From JAABSX01 sp964480455 (GTDB lineage Bacteria; Bacteroidota; Bacteroidia; Cytophagales; Microscillaceae): a stretch of 64,000 nucleotides of DNA. Where the stretch lies: the NCBI GenBank assembly GCA_964480455.1, contig CAYZQI010000001.1, positions 39,313 to 103,312 of the forward strand. Direction: 5' to 3'. Position 1 is the first letter of the stretch; every line of letters begins with the position of its first letter. The notes under the pieces are model-generated. The model was given only the letters and a program-made list of their open reading frames with translations. It had not been told where the DNA came from and searched no databases. The position numbers and the translations under genes are program-made. Shown here piece by piece: positions 1 to 9,123 of this stretch.

Positions 1-233
1 CGTCAATAATAGAGCAAGCAGTTAGACTTTTAAGAGTTCGAAAATCAATGACATAATTCTAGCTCTATGGTATTTCTACTAATAACCCTAAAAACTTTTA
101 GCGACACCCTTCAAAAAAAACAAAAATAATCCAAAACACACCATCACCAGCAACTTGCTAAATCAAAGTAAATCTCTTATGTTTGGGAAATAAAACAAAA
201 GGCTATGCCAGCCCGTAAAAATTCAAGCAAAAT
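1..233. other. Left-edge spacer upstream of the methyltransferase
   Basis: A reading frame open from the window edge (positions 3-56, + strand) ends at TAA and would encode 17 residues, SIIEQAVRLLRVRKSMT. It could be the C-terminus of a gene lying left of the window, but it is too short to assign. The remainder (57-233) is A+T-rich with no recognised gene, tRNA or attachment-site copy. A copy of the mnmE 3' end was looked for here and not found. Confidence 0.3.
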
Positions 234-3200
234 ATGCAAGATTTTAAAGATACCTTAGATGAAATTTTTGTAGAGCAACTCCACTACAGCTTTGTAGGCA
301 AACCCCTGCCCCGACCCACAGGGCTTTCTGATACTCAAAACCTGCTCGATATTCAGATAGAATATGAAGAAAAAGGTATCAAAGTGATATTGGCTATCTG
401 CGAAGACAGGGTGCTTTCCTTTCAAAAAGAGATTATCCAGCATTACAAGCAAGATTTTCCTGACTCGCATTTCTTGTTTGTGTCGCATCAGGGCAAAGTA
501 TTTGACCTTTATAACCTGAGTAGCTCCCAAAAACTCAAACCGCTTACTTATGACCAAATCAACCGAAAAACCAAACTCTTTCAAGAAAAAATATCGCTCT
601 TCAATGTAGAAGATACACAAGGAGCGATTGACCTCAAAATCAAGATTGACAAGGCTTTTGAAACGACCGACAAAATCACCAAGAAGTTTTATGATAACTT
701 TAAGCTCATTCACGAGCTACTCCAGCAAGCCATCAGAGGCATAGATAGCCAAGAAGACAAGACTTGGTATGCCTCCGTGATGCTCAACAGGCTGATGTTT
801 ATCTACTTCTTACAGAAGAATCACATCATTCAAAACAATACAGACTACCTGCTACATCAGTTTGAGAAGGTGCAGACGCAGGGCAAAGATTATTACTTAG
901 ATTTTCTCTGCCCACTCTTTTTTGTGGGCTTTGCCAAGCGAGAAACCGACCCTAGCAAACAAGCCTTCACCGCACAATATGGCGAAATTATTTACCTGAA
1001 TGGCGGACTTTTTCAGCAGCACGACTTAGAGCTAAAATACCCAAACATCAGCGTAGATGCCCCAAGCCTTGCCGAAGTGCTACACTTCTTGAATGGCTAT
1101 ACGTGGTATTTGGACAACCACCCCAACCAAGATGAAAACTTTATTAACCCCTCTGTGCTGGGCTTTATCTTTGAGAAATACATCAACCAGAAAGCCTTTG
1201 GAGCTTACTACACTCGCCCCGAAATCACGGAATACCTCTGCCGACAAAGTATCCAAAAACTTATCTTGGATAAGGTCAATCAGGACTTTGGGAGCTTAGA
1301 CATAGACTTACAAGGTTTTAAAAACCTGGCAGGTCTGGCAGAAGGACAAAATTTTGATACCTTTGAGCAGCTCATGAGGCAGCTCACGCCCGAAATAGCC
1401 CACAAACTACTCACTGAGCTATTGCCCAATCTCAAACTCATAGACCCCTCTTGTGGCTCGGGGGCTTTTTTGGTGGCGATGCTTGCCGAAATGCTAGGCA
1501 TCTATGAGCAAATCTGCCTTAAAATACCCCAACTCAATAGCCCAAAGCTAGACAAATGGCTCGCGGATATAGAGGCAAAGCACAACCGAACCTATTACCT
1601 CAAAAAACAAATCATTACCCAAAATATCTATGGCGTGGACATCATGCAGGAAGCCGTAGAGATTGCCCGACTGCGCCTTTTCTTAGACCTTGTCGCAAAC
1701 CTCAAAGCACAGGAAATAGAACCCCTGCCCAACATAGATTTTAACATCATGACAGGTAATTCGCTCATAGGGCTGATTAGGGTGGACGAAAACCGATTTG
1801 AAAAATCAATGCCCAAAGATAAGACCTCAGGTGGTAAAGTCATCAAAGCAGCCAATATTTTTGATAATACGACTATCTTACAAAATGACCTCTTTTCGGT
1901 GAGTAAAAATAAATCCTACCAACAGCTCATCAATGAAAAAGAAGCGGCTATCCGTGCCTACAAAAATGCCGAATACAATGACCGTGAAAGCCTAGAAAAT
2001 CTCAAAGAAAGCATACAAAATGCCCAATACGAAGCAAGGCAAATACTCAATCAAATCTTGCTAGAGGAATTTCAGCAACTCAAAATCCCTTACCAACAAG
2101 CCACTTGGGACGAAAAAAAGCAAGCCCTCGGTAAGCCTCTCAAAAGACCCCTACAAATACAAGACATTGAGAAACTCACGCCCTTCCATTGGGGATATGA
2201 GTTCTCAGAGGTATTCAGAAGCTACAAAAACGGCTTTGATGCCATTATTACCAATCCGCCTTGGGAGATTGTAAAGCCTGATGCCAAAGAGTTTTTTGCC
2301 CCCTATTCAGAGGAAATCTCCAAAAAGAAAATGAACATCAAAGATTTTCAGAAAGTAGAAAAAGAATTGCTCAAAGATGAAAATATCAAAAATGCTTGGC
2401 TAGATTATCAAAGTTTATTTCTGTATCAAAGCGAATGGTTTAGAACTGCCCCGCAATTCAAAAATCAAATATCAATCATCAATGGCAAAAAAGCAGGCAC
2501 AGACATCAACCTTTACAAGCTTTTCACGGAACAGTGCTATAATTTACTCAAAAATGAAGGTTTTTGTGGCATTGTGATTCCTTCGGGCATTTATACTGAC
2601 TTAGGCACAAAGCAACTCAGACAACTGCTTTTTGAGAAAACAGCTATTGGAAAGTTAATTAGTTTGGCTAATGAACGATTTATATTTGAAGGTGTCGACC
2701 ACCGTTTTAAATTCTGTTTACTAGACTTTGAAAAAGGCAAAAAAACTGAAAGTTTCGAGGCTACATTCCGTATCAATCCACGAGAATCTGTGAGGGCTGA
2801 GGACTTAGACACTTTTTTGATAGATGAAAACAACTTTACTACAATTCCTGTAGATTTTATCAAGAAACAAAGTCCTGATAGCTTGTCTATTATGGAGATT
2901 CGTCAAAAGATTGATTTTCAGATTGCAGATAAATTACTAAAATTTCCTGCCTTGGGTGAAAAATTAGAAACTACTTGGAATTTGAAATTAGGCAATGAGT
3001 TTCACATGACCAATGACAGTCATTTGTTTCACGCCACCTCAGACTTTCCAAGTTTTGAAAACTTGGAAAGTCTAACAAAGCAAGGTTTTTTGCCGCTTTT
3101 TGAAGGCAAGACAATGCACCAATTTCAAATTTATCCTGAAAATACTCGCTATTGGGTAGATGAGAAAGAAGGCAGAAAAGCGGTATTAGGAGCTAGAGGA

Positions 3201-3773
3201 GAAGATGAAGGACAGGTGTTGGATTATGAAGGGTATAGAATTGCTTTGAGAGCCATTTCGAGTAGTACAAATTCAAGAACTTTAATTGCTACTGTTTTGC
3301 CTACTCATGTTTTTTGTGGTAATTCATTGCTAAGTTCTAATTCAGTAAAATGTGCTGATTTATGTTTTATGATAGGTTTAATGAACAGTTTAATTGTTGA
3401 TTATTACTTACGCCAAATAGTATCTCAAAACATCAACATGTTCTACATCTACCAACTTCCCGTTCCCCGTTTGCGTCAGGGCGATGAATACTTTTCGGAG
3501 GTAGTGAGTTTGTCGGCGGTTTTGGTTTGTTATGATGAGGCGGGCAAGTTGATAGAAGCCTATCGGGATTTGTGGGAGGAGGTGCAGCAGACCCTAAGGG
3601 TTTCTGAAACCCTTAGGGTCTTGCCCAGGGCTGATTTGCGAGCCAAGTTAGATGCTTTGGTAGCGAAGATTTATGGCTTAGATTCGGAGGAATTGCGTTA
3701 TATATTGAGTACCTTTCCTTTGGTAGAGGAGGCGCAGAAAGCGAAGGTATTGGAGGAGTTTGAGAAATTTTAA
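234..3773 (+). CDS. Eco57I-type (class I, N6-adenine) DNA methyltransferase of a restriction/defence system
   Basis: Predicted SAM-dependent adenine methyltransferase of 1179 aa. The SAM-binding motif I (LIDPSCGSGAF) lies near residue 401 and the catalytic motif IV (NPPWE) near residue 672. About 400 residues precede the catalytic core and about 400 follow it; the latter contain an apparent target-recognition region (near 960-1090). This size and layout match Eco57I/type IIG and DISARM DrmMI-like proteins. I see no convincing PD-(D/E)XK motif at the N-terminus, so nuclease activity is not claimed. The ATG at 234 gives an N-terminus typical of the family. Two 33-bp perfect palindromes lie in frame inside the gene, at 3041-3073 and 3589-3621. 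Downstream genes are a DarTG module and a PLD/SNF2 helicase on the same strand, suggesting one defence operon. Family call is strong; the exact system type is inference. Confidence 0.9.
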   Translation: MQDFKDTLDEIFVEQLHYSFVGKPLPRPTGLSDTQNLLDIQIEYEEKGIKVILAICEDRVLSFQKEIIQHYKQDFPDSHFLFVSHQGKVFDLYNLSSSQKLKPLTYDQINRKTKLFQEKISLFNVEDTQGAIDLKIKIDKAFETTDKITKKFYDNFKLIHELLQQAIRGIDSQEDKTWYASVMLNRLMFIYFLQKNHIIQNNTDYLLHQFEKVQTQGKDYYLDFLCPLFFVGFAKRETDPSKQAFTAQYGEIIYLNGGLFQQHDLELKYPNISVDAPSLAEVLHFLNGYTWYLDNHPNQDENFINPSVLGFIFEKYINQKAFGAYYTRPEITEYLCRQSIQKLILDKVNQDFGSLDIDLQGFKNLAGLAEGQNFDTFEQLMRQLTPEIAHKLLTELLPNLKLIDPSCGSGAFLVAMLAEMLGIYEQICLKIPQLNSPKLDKWLADIEAKHNRTYYLKKQIITQNIYGVDIMQEAVEIARLRLFLDLVANLKAQEIEPLPNIDFNIMTGNSLIGLIRVDENRFEKSMPKDKTSGGKVIKAANIFDNTTILQNDLFSVSKNKSYQQLINEKEAAIRAYKNAEYNDRESLENLKESIQNAQYEARQILNQILLEEFQQLKIPYQQATWDEKKQALGKPLKRPLQIQDIEKLTPFHWGYEFSEVFRSYKNGFDAIITNPPWEIVKPDAKEFFAPYSEEISKKKMNIKDFQKVEKELLKDENIKNAWLDYQSLFLYQSEWFRTAPQFKNQISIINGKKAGTDINLYKLFTEQCYNLLKNEGFCGIVIPSGIYTDLGTKQLRQLLFEKTAIGKLISLANERFIFEGVDHRFKFCLLDFEKGKKTESFEATFRINPRESVRAEDLDTFLIDENNFTTIPVDFIKKQSPDSLSIMEIRQKIDFQIADKLLKFPALGEKLETTWNLKLGNEFHMTNDSHLFHATSDFPSFENLESLTKQGFLPLFEGKTMHQFQIYPENTRYWVDEKEGRKAVLGARGEDEGQVLDYEGYRIALRAISSSTNSRTLIATVLPTHVFCGNSLLSSNSVKCADLCFMIGLMNSLIVDYYLRQIVSQNINMFYIYQLPVPRLRQGDEYFSEVVSLSAVLVCYDEAGKLIEAYRDLWEEVQQTLRVSETLRVLPRADLRAKLDALVAKIYGLDSEELRYILSTFPLVEEAQKAKVLEEFEKF
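3041..3073. repeat. 33-bp perfect palindrome, copy 1, in frame inside the methyltransferase gene
   Basis: Two 16-bp arms (left arm AGACTTTCCAAGTTTT) around a single G. Its length is 11 codons, so it keeps the reading frame and encodes DFPSFENLESL. Same length and same AGAC...GTCT ends as the elements at 3589-3621 and 5695-5727. Confidence 0.85.
3589..3621. repeat. 33-bp perfect palindrome, copy 2, in frame inside the methyltransferase gene
   Basis: Two 15-bp arms (left arm AGACCCTAAGGGTTT) around the spacer CTG. It encodes the internally repetitive peptide TLRVSETLRV close to the protein's C-terminus. It shares ends and total length with copies 1 and 3 but has a different arm centre, so this is a family with a variable core. 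Confidence 0.85.
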
Positions 3774-3785
3774 AAAAACAGTAGT

Positions 3786-3893
3786 ATGCAAAAATACATA
3801 TTTGAAAGGATAGCATTTACAGAAAACCCAAGGGCTTGGGAGTTATGGAAAGATAAAACTTCAGCCGAGAGACTGATAGCTCTACAAGAATGA
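3786..3893 (+). CDS. Possible 35-aa small ORF between methyltransferase and darT
   Basis: ATG at 3786, 12 bp after the methyltransferase stop, TGA at 3891. The peptide (MQKYIFERIAFTENPRAWEL...) has balanced amino-acid usage rather than the Lys/Asn/Ile bias of random A+T-rich sequence. It may be a true small protein of the operon or the start of a truncated gene. No homology is claimed. Confidence 0.25.
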   Translation: MQKYIFERIAFTENPRAWELWKDKTSAERLIALQE

Positions 3894-3993
3894 AGGAAAA
3901 TCACATTTAGTTTGAAAAATGAAGGAAATAAGCAACGAAGTATGCAAAATACCTAAAAATAAAAACCACCATAGACAACACTAAAGACAATCC

Positions 3994-4644
3994 ATGAAAT
4001 CAAAAACAGGCGAAATACTTATTTTTAGAATGGTTCATTACCAAAACTTAGATTGCTTGTTGTCTATGGGTTTGCATTGCCCCAGCAGCCCTCAAAAATG
4101 CCAAAACTATCAAAACATAGGGCATCAAACCCTGATTAACCGCAGAGAAGAAACACAAGTGTCTATTGCGCCTTTCGGCAACTTGTCTGATTATGTGCCT
4201 TTTTATTTTACTTACAAAATGCCCATGCTCTATTTAATTCATAAAAATAAAGTAAAAGCTTATGAAGGTGGGCAATCAGAGGTGATTTACCTTATCAGTA
4301 CTGCCGAAAAAGTGGTACAAAGCAAGTGTGCGTTTGTATTTACGGATAGACATGCAGTGCTAAACTATACCCAATTTTTCAATGATTTATCAGATTTAGA
4401 CAAGCTGGATTGGGCAGTAATTGATGAAACAGATTATAACAAATGGAAAAATATGCATGGCGAAAGTATAGATGATAATAAGGAAAAAAAGCAAGCAGAG
4501 TTTTTGGTTTACAAATATTTTCCAATATCTTTAATTAGCAATATTGCAGTATATAATGAAGAAATCAAAAGCACAGTAGCGCAAAATTTGGCAAAAGCTA
4601 ATTTGTCTATTCCCGTGCATATTGTTTCACAAATGTATTATTGA
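3994..4644 (+). CDS. darT: DarT-like DNA ADP-ribosyltransferase toxin (DUF4433)
   Basis: DarT transfers ADP-ribose from NAD+ onto bases in single-stranded DNA, blocking replication; as part of DarTG it can act in phage defence by abortive infection. This 216-aa protein has the family hallmarks: an N-terminal H..N....L...GL segment (His15), the NAD-binding Arg region NRREETQ (Arg50/51) followed by NLSDYVPFYF, and the catalytic glutamate motif KKQAEFLVYKYFP (Glu169). Length is normal and all key residues are present, so the toxin looks intact. The stop codon is 1 bp before the ATG of the macrodomain antitoxin, the canonical DarT-DarG order. Its position between a methyltransferase and a helicase is less usual. 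The 30 bp upstream resemble the 5' end of the helicase gene (see findings). Confidence 0.92.
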   Translation: MKSKTGEILIFRMVHYQNLDCLLSMGLHCPSSPQKCQNYQNIGHQTLINRREETQVSIAPFGNLSDYVPFYFTYKMPMLYLIHKNKVKAYEGGQSEVIYLISTAEKVVQSKCAFVFTDRHAVLNYTQFFNDLSDLDKLDWAVIDETDYNKWKNMHGESIDDNKEKKQAEFLVYKYFPISLISNIAVYNEEIKSTVAQNLAKANLSIPVHIVSQMYY

Positions 4645-4645
4645 G

Positions 4646-5680
4646 ATGATTGAATATACACAAGGCAATTTATTAGAAAGTAAAGCAGAAGCATTGGTCA
4701 ATACGGTCAATACGGTGGGCGTGATGGGCAAGGGCATAGCTTTACTTTTCAAGGAGCAGTTTCCCGAGAACTTCAAACTTTATAAAAAAGCCTGCCAAAA
4801 TGCTGAGGTGAAAGTAGGCAGTATGTTCATTACATCTACAAATCAGTTAGTCAATCCTCAATACATTATCAACTTCCCTACAAAAACAGATTGGCGTAGC
4901 CCCTCTCAGTATGCTTTTGTAGCAAAGGGTTTAGAAGATTTGGTTTTTCAAATTCAGCAGCTCAATATCCAATCTATTGCTATCCCCCCTTTGGGCTGTG
5001 GCAATGGAGGCTTAGAATGGGCAAAAGTAAAACTGATGATAGAAGAGGCAATGGAAGACCTGCCCCAGGTCAAAGTATGTTTATATGAACCTTCTGAGGT
5101 AATTCCTACTAAAAAAGAAGAAAATACAAACCTGAGTCTTACTGAAAGCAGTGCTATGCTTTTGGCTTTGCTCTTACAGTATCAGGAATTGGGCTACTCA
5201 CTTACCCTGCTTGAGGTACAAAAATTAGCTTATTTCTTACAAGTCTCAGGAGAGGAGTTAGGGCTTCGCTTTCAGGCGCACTACTACGGTATGTATGCCG
5301 ATAATCTACGCAAATGGCTAGAGCATTTAGAAGGTACGTATCTCTGGGTAGAAAAACGAATTGCAGATAGTAAGCCTGACGCAGAAATAGAGCTTAACCT
5401 AAGTAAAGTCCAGAAAATCAAAGATTTTGTAGCACAGCATTGTAGCGAAGCCCAAAAAAAACGTTTGGAAACAGTTGCCCAAAAAATAAAAGGCTACGAA
5501 ACTCCCTTCGGAATGGAACTCCTTGCTACGGTACATTGGGCAAAAGAAAACAGCCCAAGCCAAGACCCACAAGTGATACAAGATTTGGTATATCATTGGG
5601 AGAAAAACCCCGCACGCAAAAAACGCTTGTTTTCGCCCAAGCTCATTCAAAAGGCATTAGAGCAGTTGGCAAATGCTTAG
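4646..5680 (+). CDS. darG: DarG-like macrodomain antitoxin
   Basis: DarG removes ADP-ribose from DNA through its macrodomain and also binds and inhibits DarT through its C-terminal half. The 344-aa protein begins MIEYTQGNLLESKAEALVN, a typical macrodomain start. Further macrodomain signatures are VNTVGVMGKGIALLF (near residues 21-35) and the glycine-rich loop IPPLGCGNGGL (near 110-122). The domain ends near residue 155. The C-terminal half begins near 175 (LLQYQELGYSLTLLEVQKLAYFLQ) and matches the usual DarG inhibitory domain. I chose the ATG at 4646 over an upstream TTG at 4622, because it lies directly at the macrodomain start and 1 bp after the darT stop, consistent with translational coupling. 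Confidence 0.92.
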   Translation: MIEYTQGNLLESKAEALVNTVNTVGVMGKGIALLFKEQFPENFKLYKKACQNAEVKVGSMFITSTNQLVNPQYIINFPTKTDWRSPSQYAFVAKGLEDLVFQIQQLNIQSIAIPPLGCGNGGLEWAKVKLMIEEAMEDLPQVKVCLYEPSEVIPTKKEENTNLSLTESSAMLLALLLQYQELGYSLTLLEVQKLAYFLQVSGEELGLRFQAHYYGMYADNLRKWLEHLEGTYLWVEKRIADSKPDAEIELNLSKVQKIKDFVAQHCSEAQKKRLETVAQKIKGYETPFGMELLATVHWAKENSPSQDPQVIQDLVYHWEKNPARKKRLFSPKLIQKALEQLANA

Positions 5681-5694
5681 GTAAAATGAATCTT

Positions 5695-5727
5695 AGACTT
5701 TCCAAGTCTCAAAGACTTGGAAAGTCT
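5695..5727. repeat. 33-bp perfect palindrome, copy 3, intergenic
   Basis: Two 15-bp arms (left arm AGACTTTCCAAGTCT) around CAA, between darG and the helicase gene. Eleven of the outer bases on each side are identical to copy 1. The flanks (TCTTAGACTT ... AAGTCTAAGA) extend the inverted symmetry. There is no T-run on either side, so it is not a typical terminator. Confidence 0.85.
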
Positions 5728-5764
5728 AATAAGTCTAAGAGCCTAAAATAAAAAATATACAATT

Positions 5765-8700
5765 ATGCACAAAACTACCATAGACAATACCCAAGACAAC
5801 CTACTCATCAACCACGTAAATCAGCTGCTGCAAGAGAGCGAATTTAGCGGTATGGCAGTAGGCTATTTTTATCTTTCGGGCTTTGAGGCTATCCAGAAAA
5901 ACCTACAAAACATTAAAAACCTGCGCCTCATCATAGGCAATCGCACTGACCAAAAAACCGTAGAAGAACTCAGCAAAGGACACCTTAACCCACAACTCAG
6001 CGAAACCGAAATCCGCCGACAAAAACGTCAAAACAATCAAGAAAAAGACAAGATAAAAACACAAACCGCCCAAGAGTATGCCCAAGACCTAGAACTTATG
6101 GAGCAGAATCAAGGTAATGAAAACGGCTTACTGGCATTGTGGGAACTGATACAAGAAGGCAGAATTAATATCAGGGTTTTTACCAAAGGCTTTTTACATT
6201 CTAAGGCTTATTTGTTTGATTTTCCCCAAGAAAAATACATCAAGGGAGTTGCCATTGTGGGCAGCTCAAACCTGACCATTAGTGGCTTACGCAACAATTC
6301 CGAACTCAATGTGCGCCTACAGCAAGAGAACGACTACGTGGAGGTAAAAGAATGGTTTGAGAATCTTTGGAAAGAGAGCGAAGACTACAACGAGGCATTT
6401 ATGAATGTAGTCAAAAGCTCGTGGTTCAAAAAAGAAGTAAGCCCTTATGACATTTACATCAAGACCCTCTACAACTTGGTCAGAGAGCGCATAGAAATCA
6501 CAGAACATACCTTGCTCACTTCTTTTGACCAAAGCGAACTTTATCCCTTTCAGAAAGATGCCTACAACCGAGCCTTAGACATTCTGGAAAACCCGAATAG
6601 CGCACAAAATGGCGTATTTATCTCTGATGTAGTAGGCTTGGGCAAGTCCTTCATTGCCATTGCTCTTATCTCTTACTATTGGTCGCAGCAGCAGAAAGGT
6701 ACATTGGTCATTTGCCCTGCTTCGCTCAAAAAAATGTGGGAAGATTACAGAGATGAGTATCACTTGCGCTGCAAGATTCTCTCTAGCTCCGAACTAAAAC
6801 TAGACGAAAACGAGGAAAATCCCTTCACAGATAGCCCCGAATATGCAGGCTATGGCGTAGTAGTGATAGACGAATCGCACAACTTCCGTAACCCTGATAC
6901 GATACGTTACCAAACCCTAGAACCCTTTTTACAAGGCAAAAAAGTAATCTTATTGACGGCTACCCCACAGAATAACTCCGTTTGGGATATTTATTACCAA
7001 ATCAAACTCTTCCATCAAAGCGACATCACAGACCTCAATATTTCGCCCAATAACCTCAGAGAATACTTCAAAAAACACGAAAGCAATACCGAAAAAATTG
7101 CCGAACTCTTGCAGCAATTTCTCATCAGGCGTACTCGCAATGACATCAAGAAAAACCCTAAATATGCCGAGTGGGTAGCCAATCATAGATTCCCGACACG
7201 AAAGCTCAATACCCTCAACTACAACATAGAGGAGATTTATAGCAAGCAAGGAAAATCCATCTATGAGCAGCTTATCAATATGCTCTTTGCCAAACCTTCC
7301 GAAGAAGAACTCAGACAAAGAGCAGCCGAAGAAGCAAGAAAGCAAAAAGCCAAAAAAGAAAATAAAAAATACAAAGCCAAAAAAATCAATATAGAATTTA
7401 AGCCTGATGCTTATCAGTATTTTATCTATGATTTGACTGCCTTCCTCAAAAAAGACCAATTAGAGAAAAAAGAATACATCGGTCTATCTAACTTGGGCGA
7501 GCTGGTGAGAGGCTTGCTCAAAACCCTACTTTTTAAGCGTCTGGAAAGCTCCGTAACCGCTTTTTACAAATCTATTGAGCGTATCATTAAACGCCACGAA
7601 AACCTATTGGCTTCTATTGAGAAAGGCTTTATCCTTACTGGAGATGCCCTTACTCTGAGCAAATTTATAGATGCAAAAAGCGAAAGCGAAAGCGAAAAAC
7701 AAAAAGAAAAACTTAATGAATACCCTATAGCAGATTTTGAGGGAGAAAAACTCAAAGCAGCCATTGAGAAAGATAAAAAGGTACTGGAGCAGGTCTTAGA
7801 ACTGGTGAAAGATATTTATGAAAACAAGAAAGAAGATACCAAATTCAAATGCTTTCTTGAGAATGTCATCAAAAAATTTCCCCAAGAAAAAGTACTCGTA
7901 TTTTCAGAGTTTTCAGATACCGTAAACTACCTCGAGAAACAACTCAAGGCGCATTATCCCCATAGCAGTATTCAGAAAATTTCTTCTGCCCAAAATAGAA
8001 ACGAAAAAGCCCATATCGTTGGTAGATTTTCGCCCAAATCTCAAAAAAACGCCTCTATTTCTTCTGAAAAAGAGATTCAATACCTCATCACTACTGATGT
8101 ACTCTCGGAGGGGCAGAACCTCCAAGATGCTCGCATTGTAGTCAATTATGACTTTCACTGGAATCCCGTAAGGCTCATTCAGCGCATAGGGCGTGTGGAC
8201 AGAATAGGCTCAACGGCAGAAACCATAGAAGTTTTTAACTTCTTGCCCGATACGCACATAGAAAAACAACTTGCCTTGAAAGAAAGAGTACAAAACCGCA
8301 TCAACCAGATACAAGCCATCTTTGGGGCAGATAGCAAGATACTAAGTGATGAAGAAATCCTGAACGAAAATAGTCTTTTTGCTATCTATTCAGAGAGAGA
8401 TGAAAGCATCTTAGATGCTGACTCTAGCATCAATACCATTTATGACAAGGCAGAGCAGATACTTAGAAATCTACAAAACCAGCAGCCCGAAGAATACCAA
8501 CGCATCATTACCCTCAAAGACGGGGTTCGGTGTGCCACCACAGGCAGCCAAAAAGGTATGTTTACCTTCTTACAATCAGGCAACCTACAAAAACTGTATT
8601 TCTATAATGGCGAAATCCTCAATGATAACATAGCCGAAGTATTGGAACTTATCAAAGCCAGCCCCGATTTGCCCAAGCCCATTGCCTTAGATACTACCCA

Positions 8701-9079
8701 ATACAATGCTTGGCTAAAGCCCATCTATCAGCATTTTAAACAGGAACTTTACAGAAGACAAAGCGAAAAAGAACAAACTAAAATCACACCCGAGCAAAGA
8801 TATTTTAATGAGCGATTAAAGCAAAGCTATACCCTATTTATGAGTCTGGAGCATCAGAAAAAAGCCGAAGAAATGCACCAAGTTTTTGCTAAAGAGATTC
8901 CTAGCTCTGCCCAAAAACGCCTACGAGAACTCAAAAAAAGAAATGTCCCTGATAGCTCACTGCTTGCAGAGCTGCAATACATCATAGATACCACACGCAT
9001 CTTAAAATTTCAGGAAAAAAGCCTAGAAAGCGAAAATATGATTGTCCGCACAATATGCAGCGAGGGTTTGGGGATTTGA
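5765..9079 (+). CDS. Phospholipase D-like / SNF2-family helicase fusion
   Basis: Predicted 1104-aa defence helicase. Residues 1-200 form a PLD-like domain with a single HKD-type half site: FLHSKAYLF (near 142-150) and GSSNLTISGL (near 164-174). The SNF2/DEAH core follows: Walker A-like DVVGLGKSF (near 290), Walker B VIDESHNFRN (near 366), TATPQNN (motif III), a lysine-rich insertion (near 520-545), and C-terminal helicase motifs ending in QRIGRVDRIGS (motif VI, near 806). The PLD domain may be a nuclease or DNA-binding module and the helicase a DNA translocase. Comparable helicases accompany adenine methyltransferases in DISARM class 1 (DrmD/DrmMI) and in type I/ISP-like systems. No drmA, drmB or separate drmC is visible here. 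Function is inferred from domains and neighbours. Confidence 0.88.
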   Translation: MHKTTIDNTQDNLLINHVNQLLQESEFSGMAVGYFYLSGFEAIQKNLQNIKNLRLIIGNRTDQKTVEELSKGHLNPQLSETEIRRQKRQNNQEKDKIKTQTAQEYAQDLELMEQNQGNENGLLALWELIQEGRINIRVFTKGFLHSKAYLFDFPQEKYIKGVAIVGSSNLTISGLRNNSELNVRLQQENDYVEVKEWFENLWKESEDYNEAFMNVVKSSWFKKEVSPYDIYIKTLYNLVRERIEITEHTLLTSFDQSELYPFQKDAYNRALDILENPNSAQNGVFISDVVGLGKSFIAIALISYYWSQQQKGTLVICPASLKKMWEDYRDEYHLRCKILSSSELKLDENEENPFTDSPEYAGYGVVVIDESHNFRNPDTIRYQTLEPFLQGKKVILLTATPQNNSVWDIYYQIKLFHQSDITDLNISPNNLREYFKKHESNTEKIAELLQQFLIRRTRNDIKKNPKYAEWVANHRFPTRKLNTLNYNIEEIYSKQGKSIYEQLINMLFAKPSEEELRQRAAEEARKQKAKKENKKYKAKKINIEFKPDAYQYFIYDLTAFLKKDQLEKKEYIGLSNLGELVRGLLKTLLFKRLESSVTAFYKSIERIIKRHENLLASIEKGFILTGDALTLSKFIDAKSESESEKQKEKLNEYPIADFEGEKLKAAIEKDKKVLEQVLELVKDIYENKKEDTKFKCFLENVIKKFPQEKVLVFSEFSDTVNYLEKQLKAHYPHSSIQKISSAQNRNEKAHIVGRFSPKSQKNASISSEKEIQYLITTDVLSEGQNLQDARIVVNYDFHWNPVRLIQRIGRVDRIGSTAETIEVFNFLPDTHIEKQLALKERVQNRINQIQAIFGADSKILSDEEILNENSLFAIYSERDESILDADSSINTIYDKAEQILRNLQNQQPEEYQRIITLKDGVRCATTGSQKGMFTFLQSGNLQKLYFYNGEILNDNIAEVLELIKASPDLPKPIALDTTQYNAWLKPIYQHFKQELYRRQSEKEQTKITPEQRYFNERLKQSYTLFMSLEHQKKAEEMHQVFAKEIPSSAQKRLRELKKRNVPDSSLLAELQYIIDTTRILKFQEKSLESENMIVRTICSEGLGI

Positions 9080-9123
9080 GAAAATGTACTCGGCTAAAAA
9101 AGTTTATCAGTAGTTAAGCTAAT

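Noticed and set aside
6950..7459. 169-codon - strand frame opposite the helicase
   Set aside because: Phe/Ile-rich shadow created by the Lys-rich helicase insertion.
234..9079. Complete DISARM or BREX system
   Set aside because: The methyltransferase and helicase fit in part, but drmA, drmB, brxL, pglZ and similar required genes are absent from the window.
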